From contig LSAX01000004.1 of assembly GCA_001557505.1 (NCBI GenBank), forward strand, positions 1,302,001-1,366,000: DNA of 64,000 nt, written 5' to 3'. The first letter of the stretch is position 1. Each line of letters begins with the position of its first letter. The stretch is from Reticulascus tulasneorum. Taxonomy: Eukaryota > Ascomycota > Sordariomycetes > Glomerellales > Reticulascaceae. Shown here one piece after another: positions 11,606-22,050 of this stretch. Below the pieces are notes generated by a model that worked only from the letters and a program-made list of their open reading frames with translations, was not told the origin of the DNA and made no database searches. A program made the translations under genes and the position numbers.

Positions 11606-12529
11606 ATGGTGAGTACCTTTAATCATTCAGAACGACGTCGAGATTTGAGAGGGCGCCATGAGGAAGACTCCAATCCCGAGTGCCTCTCTGGCCATGGCAC
11701 ATTCTGCAATGTCGCCCTCTTAAATCCCGATCTGTTCGACCGAACATCGACGACATGATTTGAGACTAACCTTCTTCTTCTAAATAGGTTCGATACGCAG
11801 CGACAGAGATCCATCCCGCAAAGTCGGCCCGCGCCCGCGGCGCCTACCTCCGAGTGTCCTTCAAGAACACCCGAGAGACCGCCCAGGCCATCAATGGCTG
11901 GAAGTTGCAGCGAGCTGTGACATTCCTCGAGAACGTCCAGGAGAAGAAGGAGGCTGTCCCCATGCGACGATATGCTGGCGGTACCGGACGAGCGTCACAA
12001 GGTACATTTTTACGATCCCCAATTCGCGAAGCAACGTCAAGGCGGAAGTGCGGACTTCAAGGACCAAGACCGCTGCGATTATGAGGATGTGTGCTAATAT
12101 GGCTCCGTCGATAGGCAAGCAACTCGGCGTCACCCGAGCCCGCTGGCCCGTTAAGTCGGCCGAGTTCCTCCTCACCCTCCTCAAGAACGCGGAATCCAAC
12201 GCCGACGCCAAGGGTCTCGACACTGGCAACTTGATCGTCAAGCACATCCAAGTCAACCAAGCACCCAAGCAACGAAGACGAACTTACCGAGCCCACGGTC
12301 GCGTACGTCACACTCCCAATCCCCTGCAGACCCCGATGTAGAATACAGTGGAGGCTAACAGACAAAATAGATCAACCCGTACATGTCCAACCCATGCCAC
12401 ATCGAGCTGATCCTTACCGAGGGCGAGGAGGTCGTGCAAAAGTCGGAGGCGGTCGTCGGTCGTGAGGAGGCGCGATTGAACTCGAGACAACGCGGCGCTC
12501 GTGTCCGGAAGGCCATCACTGCTTCGTAG
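11606..12529 (+). CDS. rpl17: 60S ribosomal protein L17 (uL22)
   Basis: Large-subunit protein lining the polypeptide exit tunnel. Four exons: 11606-11608 (the ATG alone), 11788-12001, 12115-12302 and 12371-12529, giving 187 residues, the family's usual size. The start [19 protein letters not shown] is diagnostic. Later segments include [67 protein letters not shown] and a C-terminal [11 protein letters not shown] strand. Having the first intron directly after the ATG is common in fungal ribosomal protein genes and is supported by GTGAGT at 11609 and TAG at 11785-11787. Introns are 179, 113 and 68 nt. I looked for box C/D snoRNAs in the first two and saw no convincing C and D box pair. Confidence 0.98.
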
Positions 12530-12677
12530 ACGGGTCATCCTGGGACAAGCGAGGTACGGTCAGGGACAATCGTGAACGCTGCGGCTCTTCATTTGCTGGT
12601 GTACAGGAAGGCTATGGTGATCATGGCATTTAGGGATTGGCATGCAAAATTCATAAGGCTCCATGCGAGCCGTCACC

Positions 12678-12683
12678 AATAAA
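12678..12683 (+). terminator. Polyadenylation signal AATAAA of rpl17
   Basis: Canonical AATAAA about 150 nt after the uL22 stop codon, on the coding strand and in A/T-rich context. Position and sequence fit a poly(A) signal. Cleavage site not determined. Confidence 0.5.
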
Positions 12684-13172
12684 CAAATGTGCAAATTTAT
12701 GTGGTCTTCGGACTGTTAGTCCATGACGGGCGTTAATCGTACCGGTGATGCTGGTGATGATGTGGCAAAATCTTCTGCTATTGCAATCTCACATTTGGTA
12801 TTATGCTTCATAACGATACTCAAACAGTGTATGTATCCTCGCCCACTTGGGTGACCAACGCAGGGTTGCAGGTACAACCCTTCTCGGGTTGACCTTCAAA
12901 TCCTGAGATGGTTCCATTCTTCAACTCCAAAACACTCGTAAACTCGTACAGATTTAGTAGCCGGGCCAACCTTTAGATTCCTCGTCCGTTTCCATGCAAA
13001 CCATCCCTGAGGTTCCAATACCCAGCCTTGAAAGCTTTCATGCAAGATAAGCCGCTCCATGCATTCCGTTGTAGACGCTTGTCGTCGTCCCCTGTATTCC
13101 AATGAAATCTGGCCAGAACCAGGAATAGAATCAAACTATAGCCGCGTGGAGATACGAACTACTTGGATGATA
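12684..13172. other. Spacer between convergent rpl17 and F-box gene 3' ends
   Basis: About 490 bp without a gene; it holds the 3' regions of two convergent genes. Nothing else was recognised. A gggtgac stretch near 12849 was compared with 5S rRNA and does not match beyond a few bases. Confidence 0.5.
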
Positions 13173-15614
13173 TTACCGTGTAGCCGCGAACTCTACTACT
13201 GGCGAGTTGATCTCCTCACGGTTCCTCTCCGTGATCACACCGCTGAAGCGCCCCTTCCCTGGATGGACGACCCCATCGTCCTTGGCAGCATCGATCACCT
13301 GATCTTCATAGACGCCAGTCCATGAAGTATCCATTCCGAAAGCTGTCATCAAATTATACGTCTCCTGCATGTCGATATAGTTAATGATTCTTCCAGCAAG
13401 CTTATCCGTGCAAGTCTGCATGTAAACCGATAGCTCCTTTCGGCGTGTCGCAATTTGAGCAGGTTCTACCCAAGGGGGAACGTTGGCAAGGACTTGTTGC
13501 GTATTGATAAACGGAGCCTCGATGCTGACATAGCCGCAAGTCTTGAATGCAAGGTGATTAATATGGTAACGTTTCTGCTGCAGGCGAAGCTTGGTCGGCT
13601 CTGGCATAAAATCCAGGCTCTCGTCACTGGCTTCCGGAACATCGCTGAATGCGACATCCTCGCCATCATGCCCAAGTAACTCGCGGATTTTTGCTCCTGG
13701 AGTCAGATGATCAATGATACCAGCCCAGCAAAACAACTTGGGATTTCGAAGTCGCATGTGTTCCCACTGAGGGTCGGGTGGTGGTGGATTCGGCGTGACG
13801 GCACCGCCAACTGGTTGATTCTGAACCCCAGGAGGCATTGCCCACTGGGCTGCCTGACCTTGAGTATGGATTTGTAATGCCTGTGCCAGTTGGGCAGGCG
13901 TGGCCAGCAACTGGCCGACTTGCATTGCTGGTTGCTGAGCAAGAGGCGCATTGGCGGCAGGTTGCTGTGTAATCGAAGGCGGGCCGGTCAAGGAGACGGA
14001 CTCCAACTCAACTTTTTGCAAGGAGCTTAAGGCCATCGTTCTGAGCACCTGCGCGAGGACGTGTGGGGCGAAGTAGCAGTTCTTAAGGGACAAATGCTCA
14101 ACATGGGGAAGCGAGAGCAAACGATCCGACACTCTGGCAGTATCTGGCTGGACCATGTCCGACGGCATTGTGAACGGTGCCGGAAGGATATAACGGTTAC
14201 GCTGCATGACGCCAGGTGCAAACTCGCCGCCACATATCCACTCGAAATGAAGATAGGATATGTTTCGCTGCCTGGAGATGCATTCGCAAAGCAAATGAAA
14301 TACCTTGGCCGCCGCCTGCACTGGCGAGACGTAGGTATCCTCCAAGCAGCCAGGCGCGATTTTTGCAACTTGCCGCCAGTCGGCAACCACCGCAATTGCG
14401 AGGTTTGTCAAATTTGGCAGGCTGTTCCAAAAGTCATGTCGTTGAAACATGAAGACATGACTGCTTGGGATTTTGGCAATCGTGAGAGTTGTTAGGCAGT
14501 TGAAGGTGCTGACCTGGCCGTTGTCGATTACGGCGATCACGTAGGATTGGATCAAAGCACGATGAGCCCACTCCAGTTCCAGCAGCATCTCCTTCTGTGC
14601 CCTCGTGAGATTTCTGGGTTGCAGCGGATGGCTGGCAGTTAGCTCTGGGAAATTGGTCTGCGGCGGTCTGACGATATGGAGACCCCGGGGCTGATCAGCT
14701 TCATCTGCAGGCAAAGCAGAGGCCATGACTGCAGCTGCTCTTTCATCGAAATCTATGCTCGATAGAGATACGCCCTCAGTATGTAGGATAATGTCGATAG
14801 CATCTTTGACTTGTGCTTGTGTGTATCCAGCACTTTTAACCATCGATTCAAGCAGGTTGTACTTGAAGTCTTTGGGACTCCCAAAGGCATGCCTCCTCGC
14901 GTCTCTAGCAGCTTCATCCCCGAGTTCCTGCCGGCGTTGCTGAATTTGGTATCGCAGGTTGCGAAGTCCAAAGACCGGATGAGGGGCTGGTGGACTTTCC
15001 AGGTTCTGATCGGGACCAGACAGGTAGCCCAGGCCAGCATCACAGCACAGTCCAAGTTCTCTAACCTTGGATAGACAATGCAGAGCGTCTTTCATGGACC
15101 CAGTCTCATCAGCAGTCTGCTCCAGGCCTTCCAATTCGGTGTACCGAAGGTAATATTCGTGGGGCCAGCGATAAATCCCCCAGTAGGAGGCGATGGCCTT
15201 TTGAGTGGGCTTGATGGGGGGATAGGCGAGGCTGTCCTCGTCGAGCTCAAGAGACAGGGCGAAGCGAAAGATGTGGCTGCCAAAAGATTGAAATATGCGC
15301 ATGCCACTGGAGAACAAGGCATCAGAGCAGACACGAGGATGTATGACTAGTGTTTCTACCCCGTCATCTGCCTGACGTGGCGCCTTGAACATCTCGGTGC
15401 GGAAAGGCACGACAACATTGCGGAAGTATTTGGCGGAAACCTTCTCTTCGAACTCGCGATTTACCAGCCGCAAACTCTTGATGTCTGAGCGGGGCAGATA
15501 GCTGGTAATGTCGTCGAAGATTTCCACTGGCACCTCGTCCTCCGGCCAAACCAGATCGTGGAGCCTGCGCCGTTTACGCGGGCTCCAAGAACCGGGGGAA
15601 GGTTGTTCGTCCAT
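13173..15614 (-). CDS. F-box domain protein (813 aa)
   Basis: Single-exon gene. F-box proteins recruit substrates to SCF (Skp1-cullin-F-box) ubiquitin ligases. The F-box covers about residues 28-67: VPVEIFDDITSYLPRSDIKS followed by LRLVNREFEEKVSAKYFRNV, the standard fungal form with Pro-Val-Glu-Ile at the start. A basic patch PRKRRR at 12-17 could be a nuclear localisation signal. The rest lacks an obvious WD40 or Kelch array. Hydrophobic strands spaced like leucine-rich repeats (LPNLTNLAIAVV, LPHVEHLSLKNC, LQKVELESVSLTGP) suggest an irregular LRR-like scaffold, as in many fungal F-box proteins. A Gln/Ala-rich, probably disordered stretch follows at about 555-610. The substrate is unknown. 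Start at 15614 because the F-box lies close behind it and no upstream exon is seen. Confidence 0.87.
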   Translation of the reverse strand: MDEQPSPGSWSPRKRRRLHDLVWPEDEVPVEIFDDITSYLPRSDIKSLRLVNREFEEKVSAKYFRNVVVPFRTEMFKAPRQADDGVETLVIHPRVCSDALFSSGMRIFQSFGSHIFRFALSLELDEDSLAYPPIKPTQKAIASYWGIYRWPHEYYLRYTELEGLEQTADETGSMKDALHCLSKVRELGLCCDAGLGYLSGPDQNLESPPAPHPVFGLRNLRYQIQQRRQELGDEAARDARRHAFGSPKDFKYNLLESMVKSAGYTQAQVKDAIDIILHTEGVSLSSIDFDERAAAVMASALPADEADQPRGLHIVRPPQTNFPELTASHPLQPRNLTRAQKEMLLELEWAHRALIQSYVIAVIDNGQVSTFNCLTTLTIAKIPSSHVFMFQRHDFWNSLPNLTNLAIAVVADWRQVAKIAPGCLEDTYVSPVQAAAKVFHLLCECISRQRNISYLHFEWICGGEFAPGVMQRNRYILPAPFTMPSDMVQPDTARVSDRLLSLPHVEHLSLKNCYFAPHVLAQVLRTMALSSLQKVELESVSLTGPPSITQQPAANAPLAQQPAMQVGQLLATPAQLAQALQIHTQGQAAQWAMPPGVQNQPVGGAVTPNPPPPDPQWEHMRLRNPKLFCWAGIIDHLTPGAKIRELLGHDGEDVAFSDVPEASDESLDFMPEPTKLRLQQKRYHINHLAFKTCGYVSIEAPFINTQQVLANVPPWVEPAQIATRRKELSVYMQTCTDKLAGRIINYIDMQETYNLMTAFGMDTSWTGVYEDQVIDAAKDDGVVHPGKGRFSGVITERNREEINSPVVEFAATR

Positions 15615-18600
15615 GGCTGCCAGTACGTCTAGTATTTTTGGGAAGGAACTAAAGTGCCTTCCAAACTTGAAACCGGGATGCCTTCAACACTTGGTGTGGA
15701 AATGGTCTCAAAGTGCATTCTGTAGATACCCTGCGGAAAGGCCAGAGGATGGCAGGATAGATGAGGGAAGGTCCGAGGGGAGAGGCAGGGCGAGATGAAA
15801 GTGACGGGATATTCTCGGGGTGTCCGAGGTCGAGATGATAGTCTAAACTTGGTGTCAAAGTAGAATAGCAACCTTCACATGTGCTCCGTGAATGGATACA
15901 GATCCGGGCAAGGCTGTTGGCGATCCAGATGGCGAGTTTCTGTGGCCCGAGGCGTTGAACGACGGACGGCGCGGGGCGAAGCGAAGCGAAGGTGCGTTGC
16001 AGTTTCTAAGTTTCTCGGTGAATCTGCCCAGATGAATGTCACCTGCAGTTGGAAGCGGGCAGCCGAATTGCCAGACCGGAGCCAAAGGACGAAATGACGG
16101 CAAGCCGACAGAGAGGATAAGCTAGGGGCGAAGTTGAACGAGATGTCACGGACGAGATCTGTTTGGTTGCGGTGCGGGGAGGGAAACAAAAAAGTTTCGA
16201 ATGGAGTCATCCCGCATGGGGGTTCTTCGAGAAGAATCAAAAAGCAACGCCGGCTATTGGTGGCTAGAGAGGTCTGTAGTTCACCGGGACAGGGCTATCA
16301 CGCTGCAGTTACAGCACAGGGCTAACCTACCTTAACTTACTTACCTCGCATCCACTCACCTAGCCTGGGCTGGGCTGTCACCCAAGCACTGCACCTATCC
16401 AGACACACGAATGATCCCGGGACCCGCCAGTGGTCCAGGCGCTGCGGGGCTTCCGTGCATGTACCTATTGGACCTGCCATACTAGCCCGGGTACCTACCC
16501 GAATTTCTCAGGGCACAAGGAGTTCCCGAAAAACCCTCAGCTGGACCCCGAAGAGAGAGTGCCCTGAGGGCTTCCCGATGCCTACCGACCTTAGTATGGA
16601 TGATGCGATTGCCTCAAACCCCCCCCCCCCCACACCACACTATTACTCCTACGGGCGCACTTCCACATGCAGGTTTGTTTGTGTCCCAGGCCTGGCCCAA
16701 TCCCCAGGATCGTCGGAACGAGCATGCTACTTGCAGAAACTTCGTCTACTAGTTGGGTGATGCCCCGAGACACATCGTCATATAATTCCCAACTTCGAAA
16801 TGATGAAGTGCTAGTGCCTCCTAAGCCATGACTTCCCTGTCGTGCTTTTTCGGGACAACTGCTCACCAGACCATACTACATACTCGCTGATCAAAAGCTC
16901 GTCAGTTATACTAGTAATTGCGCCATGTCCATCGACTATCCACAAGTGGCCGGGACGTCATGAGCTGCCTCTCCCGCTGCCTACGGACCTTACTTTTGGG
17001 CGCGAAGTCTTGCGCTACCCGGCTGCGACTTCAAAGGAACCGTCCCATATCAATCATATCCAATATAGAGGATAACTTGGCTGTATTGCGTCAGACAGAG
17101 CTCGTCCGAGACTATCGCCTCGATCACATGGGCGCCCAGACAAGCGCGGTTACCAGGCATGTGAAAGCGCTAGGCGGCACGCGCGTCCAACTCTGTTAAG
17201 AAGACGTCTGGTGTCGGATGGGGTATTCACTCACCATCTCCCACGAAACGAGGCAGGGATAAACCCCTAGTTGGAATACGAAGCTCCTCAAAGGGATAAA
17301 TTGTCGGTTCGTGCGCACATGACTGTTGAAACCTGCGGGTGCGTAGTCTCAGGAGCTGTTGGCCAGATGTTTGACCTTCCGATGGGCTTTACCCGGCAGG
17401 GCAAGCAGTCGTAGCAAATAGTATAATTCCAATTTGTCTGGTTGTCTGGATATCCCGACCTTTGCAACTTATTCCTCGCCTTAGCGACGCTCAACTTCAA
17501 GATGGGACCCGCGAAAAGCAAAAACACACAACACGTACGTGCTGGCCGCCAAAGATATGTGATAGCCTAGTAGTCATACCAGCAAGGGTTTAAAAAGCTT
17601 GTTCACTGTGCCACCTTGAGATATGCATCAAAGGAGAAGGTACTGGGTTTCAGCATGCATGGACCCCAAAGCAGTGCGGCGTGGAAGTTCAAGATGCAGA
17701 ACCCAAAAGATATCAGATCATGACGGACTCGACCAGAATCTTTCATCCGAACAACGCCAAAATGCCTGCCGCAGCCAGCCCTAACAACGCTGGATGCCGA
17801 AAGGCAAGACGTACTGCCATGTGGCCGCCGACGCATCGAACCCCCTGTCAGCAGCGAACCGGTTTCACAAAGCTGATTGCCGTGGTTTTGGGTTGGGGGC
17901 TGCGATGGCAGATCATGATCCTCCTGATTTCAAAAAAACCGTATTTTGTCGGATAAGATCCGAGCCCGAGTACCGTTTCCTCATCGTGGGACTTGGGTTC
18001 CGCCCGGAATTAAGGGCCACGGGGGCTTTCTAGAGAAAGTCGCAGGGCTTTTCTTCTGTCGCAAACGCGCGACATTCGAGTTCTATCAAGTCTTCGCAAC
18101 ACTGATGGGGATGCCAATTGCAAGCCACCCAGTGATTAACCATCGGTACCTCGAGGAGGAAAACCATGGTATACTCCGCAGACCCAACTCAGTGGGATGG
18201 GGGCGGACAATCAGGCCCATCATAAGAAAGACAATTTGCAAATCTTGAGACTCTTACCAGTTTTCACTTGAGCTCTGGTATATGTGGGGTTGCAATTGTC
18301 GATCATATAAGAGCTTTGGCTTTTTGTCAGCCATCAGAACTCTGAGACGGAGACGGGAGGTTTGGCGAACCCCCTACCATCCTCCCCCACAGCCCTACGT
18401 CCCAAGGCATAAAATTTCTACGCCCGCTTGGCTACTTCGCATGCTCCAAGGCTGCTATTGCCGCAGGGGCAAGACTTTCCGACAGAGGATTCCTTTCGGA
18501 AGCAGATACCGAACAACGCCAAGTTAAGAGGGTCGTGAACTTCAATGGAAGGATGAATTCGTCTCCACAGCGGACAGGAGAAGATAGGGTTGCAAGAGTT

Positions 18601-18846
18601 AAAGGTAGTATGGTTAGGGTTTAAGCATTATCATGAATGTATCTAGCGGCCCAGTCCACATTCTGTACTGGCTCGTCTTTCCTCGCCCGCGGCCAGCCTC
18701 CCGGCTCTGGACGACAAGTACTTTTTGCCCCTGGTAATACATGATGGTATATCAAAAGAATAATAGTGTAATAGAATATCCCGCGAAGTATAGCCCGAAA
18801 CGCCGTGTCATGATCCGATCCGCTCTATCCCGTTAAGACCATCCCA
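15615..18846. other. Intergenic region, F-box promoter side
   Basis: About 3.2 kb without a supported gene. It includes the upstream region of the F-box gene and, at the right end, the 3' region of the DUF3455 gene. A 13-C tract lies at 16619-16631. Short frames occur on both strands without motifs. Confidence 0.5.
16619..16631. repeat. Poly-C tract (13 nt)
   Basis: Uninterrupted run of 13 C in intergenic DNA. One of several long G/C homopolymers in the window. Confidence 0.9.
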
Positions 18847-19766
18847 TTATGGGACGGACTTGGTGGGAGGTGGTGGAGGAGGGCCATGGAAGAACCAGTA
18901 TCTGTCGGAGGTGGTTAGCTTCTTGCTTGAGTTGAGATCAGGGAAGTAGGTACGTACTGTGCTGCATATTGAACCTGGAAGGTAGCAGGCAGGCCTTTGC
19001 ACGTGGCTGGTGCGCTGCCTCCTGCGGTGGTCAATCTGTAGACCTCTTGGAGACCGCCGGTGGTGGCGCCTTGCGTGAGGAGCTTGAGCCATGGAACCGC
19101 GGGCTCGCCCTTCTGGCCAACAGCGGCACCTGGCGGGGCTGGTGTGGAACTGTTCTTGGAGCAGAATGCTTCACCGAGCTTGTTCGCTGGCGTGTCTAGC
19201 TTGAAATAAGGGGTGGTAAGGGTGGTGAAGAAGTGTGTTCCCGAGATGGCGTAATTGCTTGGTCCTAGGCGCTGCTGGGCCTCAGCTGCAGTGAGGTTGA
19301 ACTGCATGGAGACGCCGGGGAGGATATCGAGGAGGTCGGGATACATGGCAGCTACGCAGCTGACGTTGAAGAGCGTTGCGACGGCGCCGGCAGGCACTGG
19401 GACGGCGGTTGTGTTTGCGGTATCGCAGGTGTAGTTTTGCGTGCCGCGGCCGACTGCTACGTGCTTGAGGGAAAGCCCTTTGGAGACTGGCGGGAGGGGC
19501 GCAGTGGCTGTTTTTGTTAGCAATCGAGGTCAGATATACTGACGGCGGTGGAACTCACAAACTGGCATCTTCGCTTTCGAAAGGTCGCACACCGGAAACA
19601 TGGACATGTATCGATTCGCCTGAACTTTGGCGGCGAGCATGTTGAAGTAATCGGATACTAGTTCAATGCCACCGGGCTGTGCAGCTTGCAAGTTGAGCGC
19701 GGGATATGTCGGCGCGGCGAAAGCGGTGGCCGCGAGCGCCGGTACTAACAACGTCGAGAGATGCAT
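18847..19766 (-). CDS. Secreted DUF3455 family protein
   Basis: Predicted extracellular protein of a fungal family of unknown biochemical role. Three exons: 19766-19559, 19507-18958 and 18901-18847, giving 270 residues; phases close. Residues 1-18 (MHLSTLLVPALAATAFAA) form a signal peptide with an Ala-rich cleavage region. DUF3455 hallmarks follow: the opening PPVSKGLSLKHVAVGRGTQN, then YTC, a later segment GAVATLFNVSC, and ISGTHFFTTLTTPYF. Near the end VYRLTTAGGSAPATCKG leads to a terminal VQYAAQYWFF, split by the second intron. Several Asn-x-Ser/Thr sites (for example NYT, NTT, NVS, NLT) could be N-glycosylated. A proline run and SVP end the chain. Introns of 51 and 56 nt have GTGAGT/GTACGT donors and GCTAAC branch sites. 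An (AAT)n microsatellite lies about 110 bp upstream of the start. Confidence 0.88.
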
Positions 19767-19873
19767 CTTGATGTCTGAAGAGAGGAAGGGATGGGTCGTG
19801 GTGGTATGGTGATGTCGGTTATTGGAGGCTGCTTGCTTGAAAGGAAGAAAGGACAGGCTGCGACAACAACGAC

Positions 19874-19893
19874 AATAATAATAATAATAATAA
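19874..19893. repeat. (AAT)n microsatellite
   Basis: Perfect AAT trinucleotide array of about 20 nt, just upstream of the DUF3455 gene and so possibly in its leader. Confidence 0.9.
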
Positions 19894-20814
19894 CCCAAGC
19901 ACAAGAGACTTAGACCCAAGGAAATAAAGAAATGCTTGCACTAGGAAACCGAAAAAAAGAAGGAAAGGATTCGGCCACTTGATATATAAGACGAACCCGG
20001 ATGAAGATGAGAGTGTAACAAGATTCCGGTGAGAGAGGCACTCGCTTCTATTATACCAAATACAGGACCACTCGATATGGACGGCCAGCCGTTCGGCGGC
20101 AAGAGACCGACCCTGGCCACGGACGGATCCAGATGGCCTCCCATCCACCATCCACCACCCCCCATGCTACGGGTACTACATGGTAGGCAAAAATCGACAT
20201 GGGGTGGAGGACATGACGGAAGCGTCGAACCGTGTGTGGAGGGGACGCTTGGGTGGCAGTCGACCGACCAGGAGCCAGCCAGCCGCCTGGCTTTTGGCCT
20301 GGGTACGACGGCGGGCGAGAGTAGATGGCCAGGAGATCCAGTGGAGGCGAGGGGAGAGAGACAGAGAGACCTTGAAATTTGGAATGGCCGGGGTTCGATT
20401 GGCGATTGGCCAGCCGATCTTCGCCTAGGTCTGGGCAGAAGATGCAAGCGCCCGGGCCGCCAGGGGAGTCGGCCATCTCTTTGACGGCTCTTTAGTGGCA
20501 CACCCTCTTGCACTCGTCCTCACTTATTCCTGTTCGTCTGTGCTTCTGGTCATTGGGAAGATCGATTTTGGGGGCTGTATCGCCAAAACGCTTTCTGTCT
20601 GAAAGCTGGCAGAAGCGGAATAGACAGCAATTTTTTTTTAATTACACGGCGGTAGGAATGGCTCCCAAGTTTCGATCATCGGGAAGTGAAGGGTAGTCCG
20701 TCCATCTGTCGGGAGTAGTTCTTTTGAGGCATGCTGCCTATTCGACAGCACAAGAGGATTCGAAGGCAGCGGCCATTCTCTGGTCCCTCACCAAAGGCAT
20801 CTTTTTCTCTCTCT

Positions 20815-20857
20815 ACCTCTCTCTCCCTCTCTCTCCCTCTCTCTCCCTCTCTCTCTT
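20815..20857. repeat. CT-rich (CTCTCTCC)n tract
   Basis: Nearly perfect pyrimidine array of about 43 nt built from CT dinucleotides with regular CC interruptions every 8 nt. Intergenic. Confidence 0.9.
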
Positions 20858-22050
20858 TGTGGTGCGGGCAAGATGCACGGATGGGTTCAATTGCACGTGC
20901 TATTTCCTCTGCCTCGCAGTACGCAGTACGCAGTACCAGCAAGTCAAGGCGTGGCAATAGAGAAAAACCTAAACATCTGCCCAGATCGATTCGAGGGCAA
21001 AAAAAGAAAGACCATGTACCGTCCCGTTGCCAAATGCACGACAGGATACATTGCAGCCCAGTGGGTGTGTTCATATGGGAAGCAAATGTCCGTCCACTAG
21101 AGCTGGCGGCTAAACACCTGAAATAGCACACCCACCAAGCCCAAAATGTTCGCGTCAAATAACGAGAGAGTCAAAAATAAGAACGACAGGGCAGGGGAAA
21201 GAGATTGCTTAGTGCGGTACGTACCCGCCACATATCGGCGCGCGCCCCAGGTACTACCGTGCCCTAGGCTACTGGCATTCCCGCTGGCGACTCGCCCAGA
21301 TTGCACGTACCCACTCTTGTACATCGAATTTGCCGCGATCCCAGAATGCTGCTGGGCGTTTTGATTGGCCCATTGTTTGGATGAGGAAGTGGGGCAACCG
21401 TCCGGTGAAGGGTCGCCAGAAGCGGCCAGCGTCAATTTGATTGATCGAATCATCAGCGAATAAATGGAGAGGGAATAAGAATAGAAGGAAGAGCCGCTCG
21501 CCAGCCCGGGACGAAACACGCCTTCCTATCCAGTCAATCCCGTCCCCCATCCCCATCCCGACCGACCGACATTTTTACATTGTGCATCTACTGTACAATC
21601 TGCCTTCGGGACCCTGATCTCCTCTGGATTGCGACGTCAATATCGATGAATCGGATTAGCAGATATTTCTAGTTCGTCTCGGATCCGGACATCTATCCAG
21701 ACATTGCTGCCATCTGTATTATTAGATCCGGCACTTCGATGCTCCTCGTTCAACCTATTTTCCAAAATAAATACAACAAAAACCTGCCCGTAGGTAGGTG
21801 AAGCATAACGAAGTAGGTACCGGTCTCTTGTACAGGGCCTGCAGCCAAGACAGGAGCAGGCCGTCGTCGTCTTCTCCCTCTTCTCTTCATTCTGCGCCGG
21901 ACAGCTCATCTAGCGTCCACAGCCAAGTATCCCCAGTTCGAGTAGACGCCGCGAAAGTAGTTCCCAGGTAGGCAGGGGCCAGAATTCGCGCCCGCCGCCC
22001 TCATTTTCCAACATCTTATCGATAGCGGTAGCGATACATTGCCAGCATCG

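Larger units (their letters stand above)
19767..22050. other. Intergenic region between the DUF3455 gene and Coy1
   Basis: About 2.3 kb with no supported gene. It holds the DUF3455 promoter and the Coy1 3' region. Simple repeats are listed separately. Frames of up to 190 codons at 19941-20513 are overlapping, Pro/Arg/Ser-rich and present on both strands, so they are taken as non-coding. Confidence 0.5.

Noticed and set aside
11609..12114. Intronic snoRNA in the first two rpl17 introns
   Set aside because: C-box-like ATGATTT and ATGAGGA occur, but no matching CTGA D box or terminal stem is visible.
12841..12900. Possible 5S rRNA fragment (gggtgac with nearby inverted GGGTTG/CAACCC)
   Set aside because: Only a few bases agree with 5S rRNA; the rest does not, and no internal control region is present.
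18606..18625. Telomere-like TTAGGGTT
   Set aside because: A single copy in intergenic DNA, not an array; expected by chance in a window this size.
20029..20513. Overlapping ORFs of 141-190 codons on both strands
   Set aside because: Mutual antisense frames with Pro/Arg/Ser/Gly bias and no motif.
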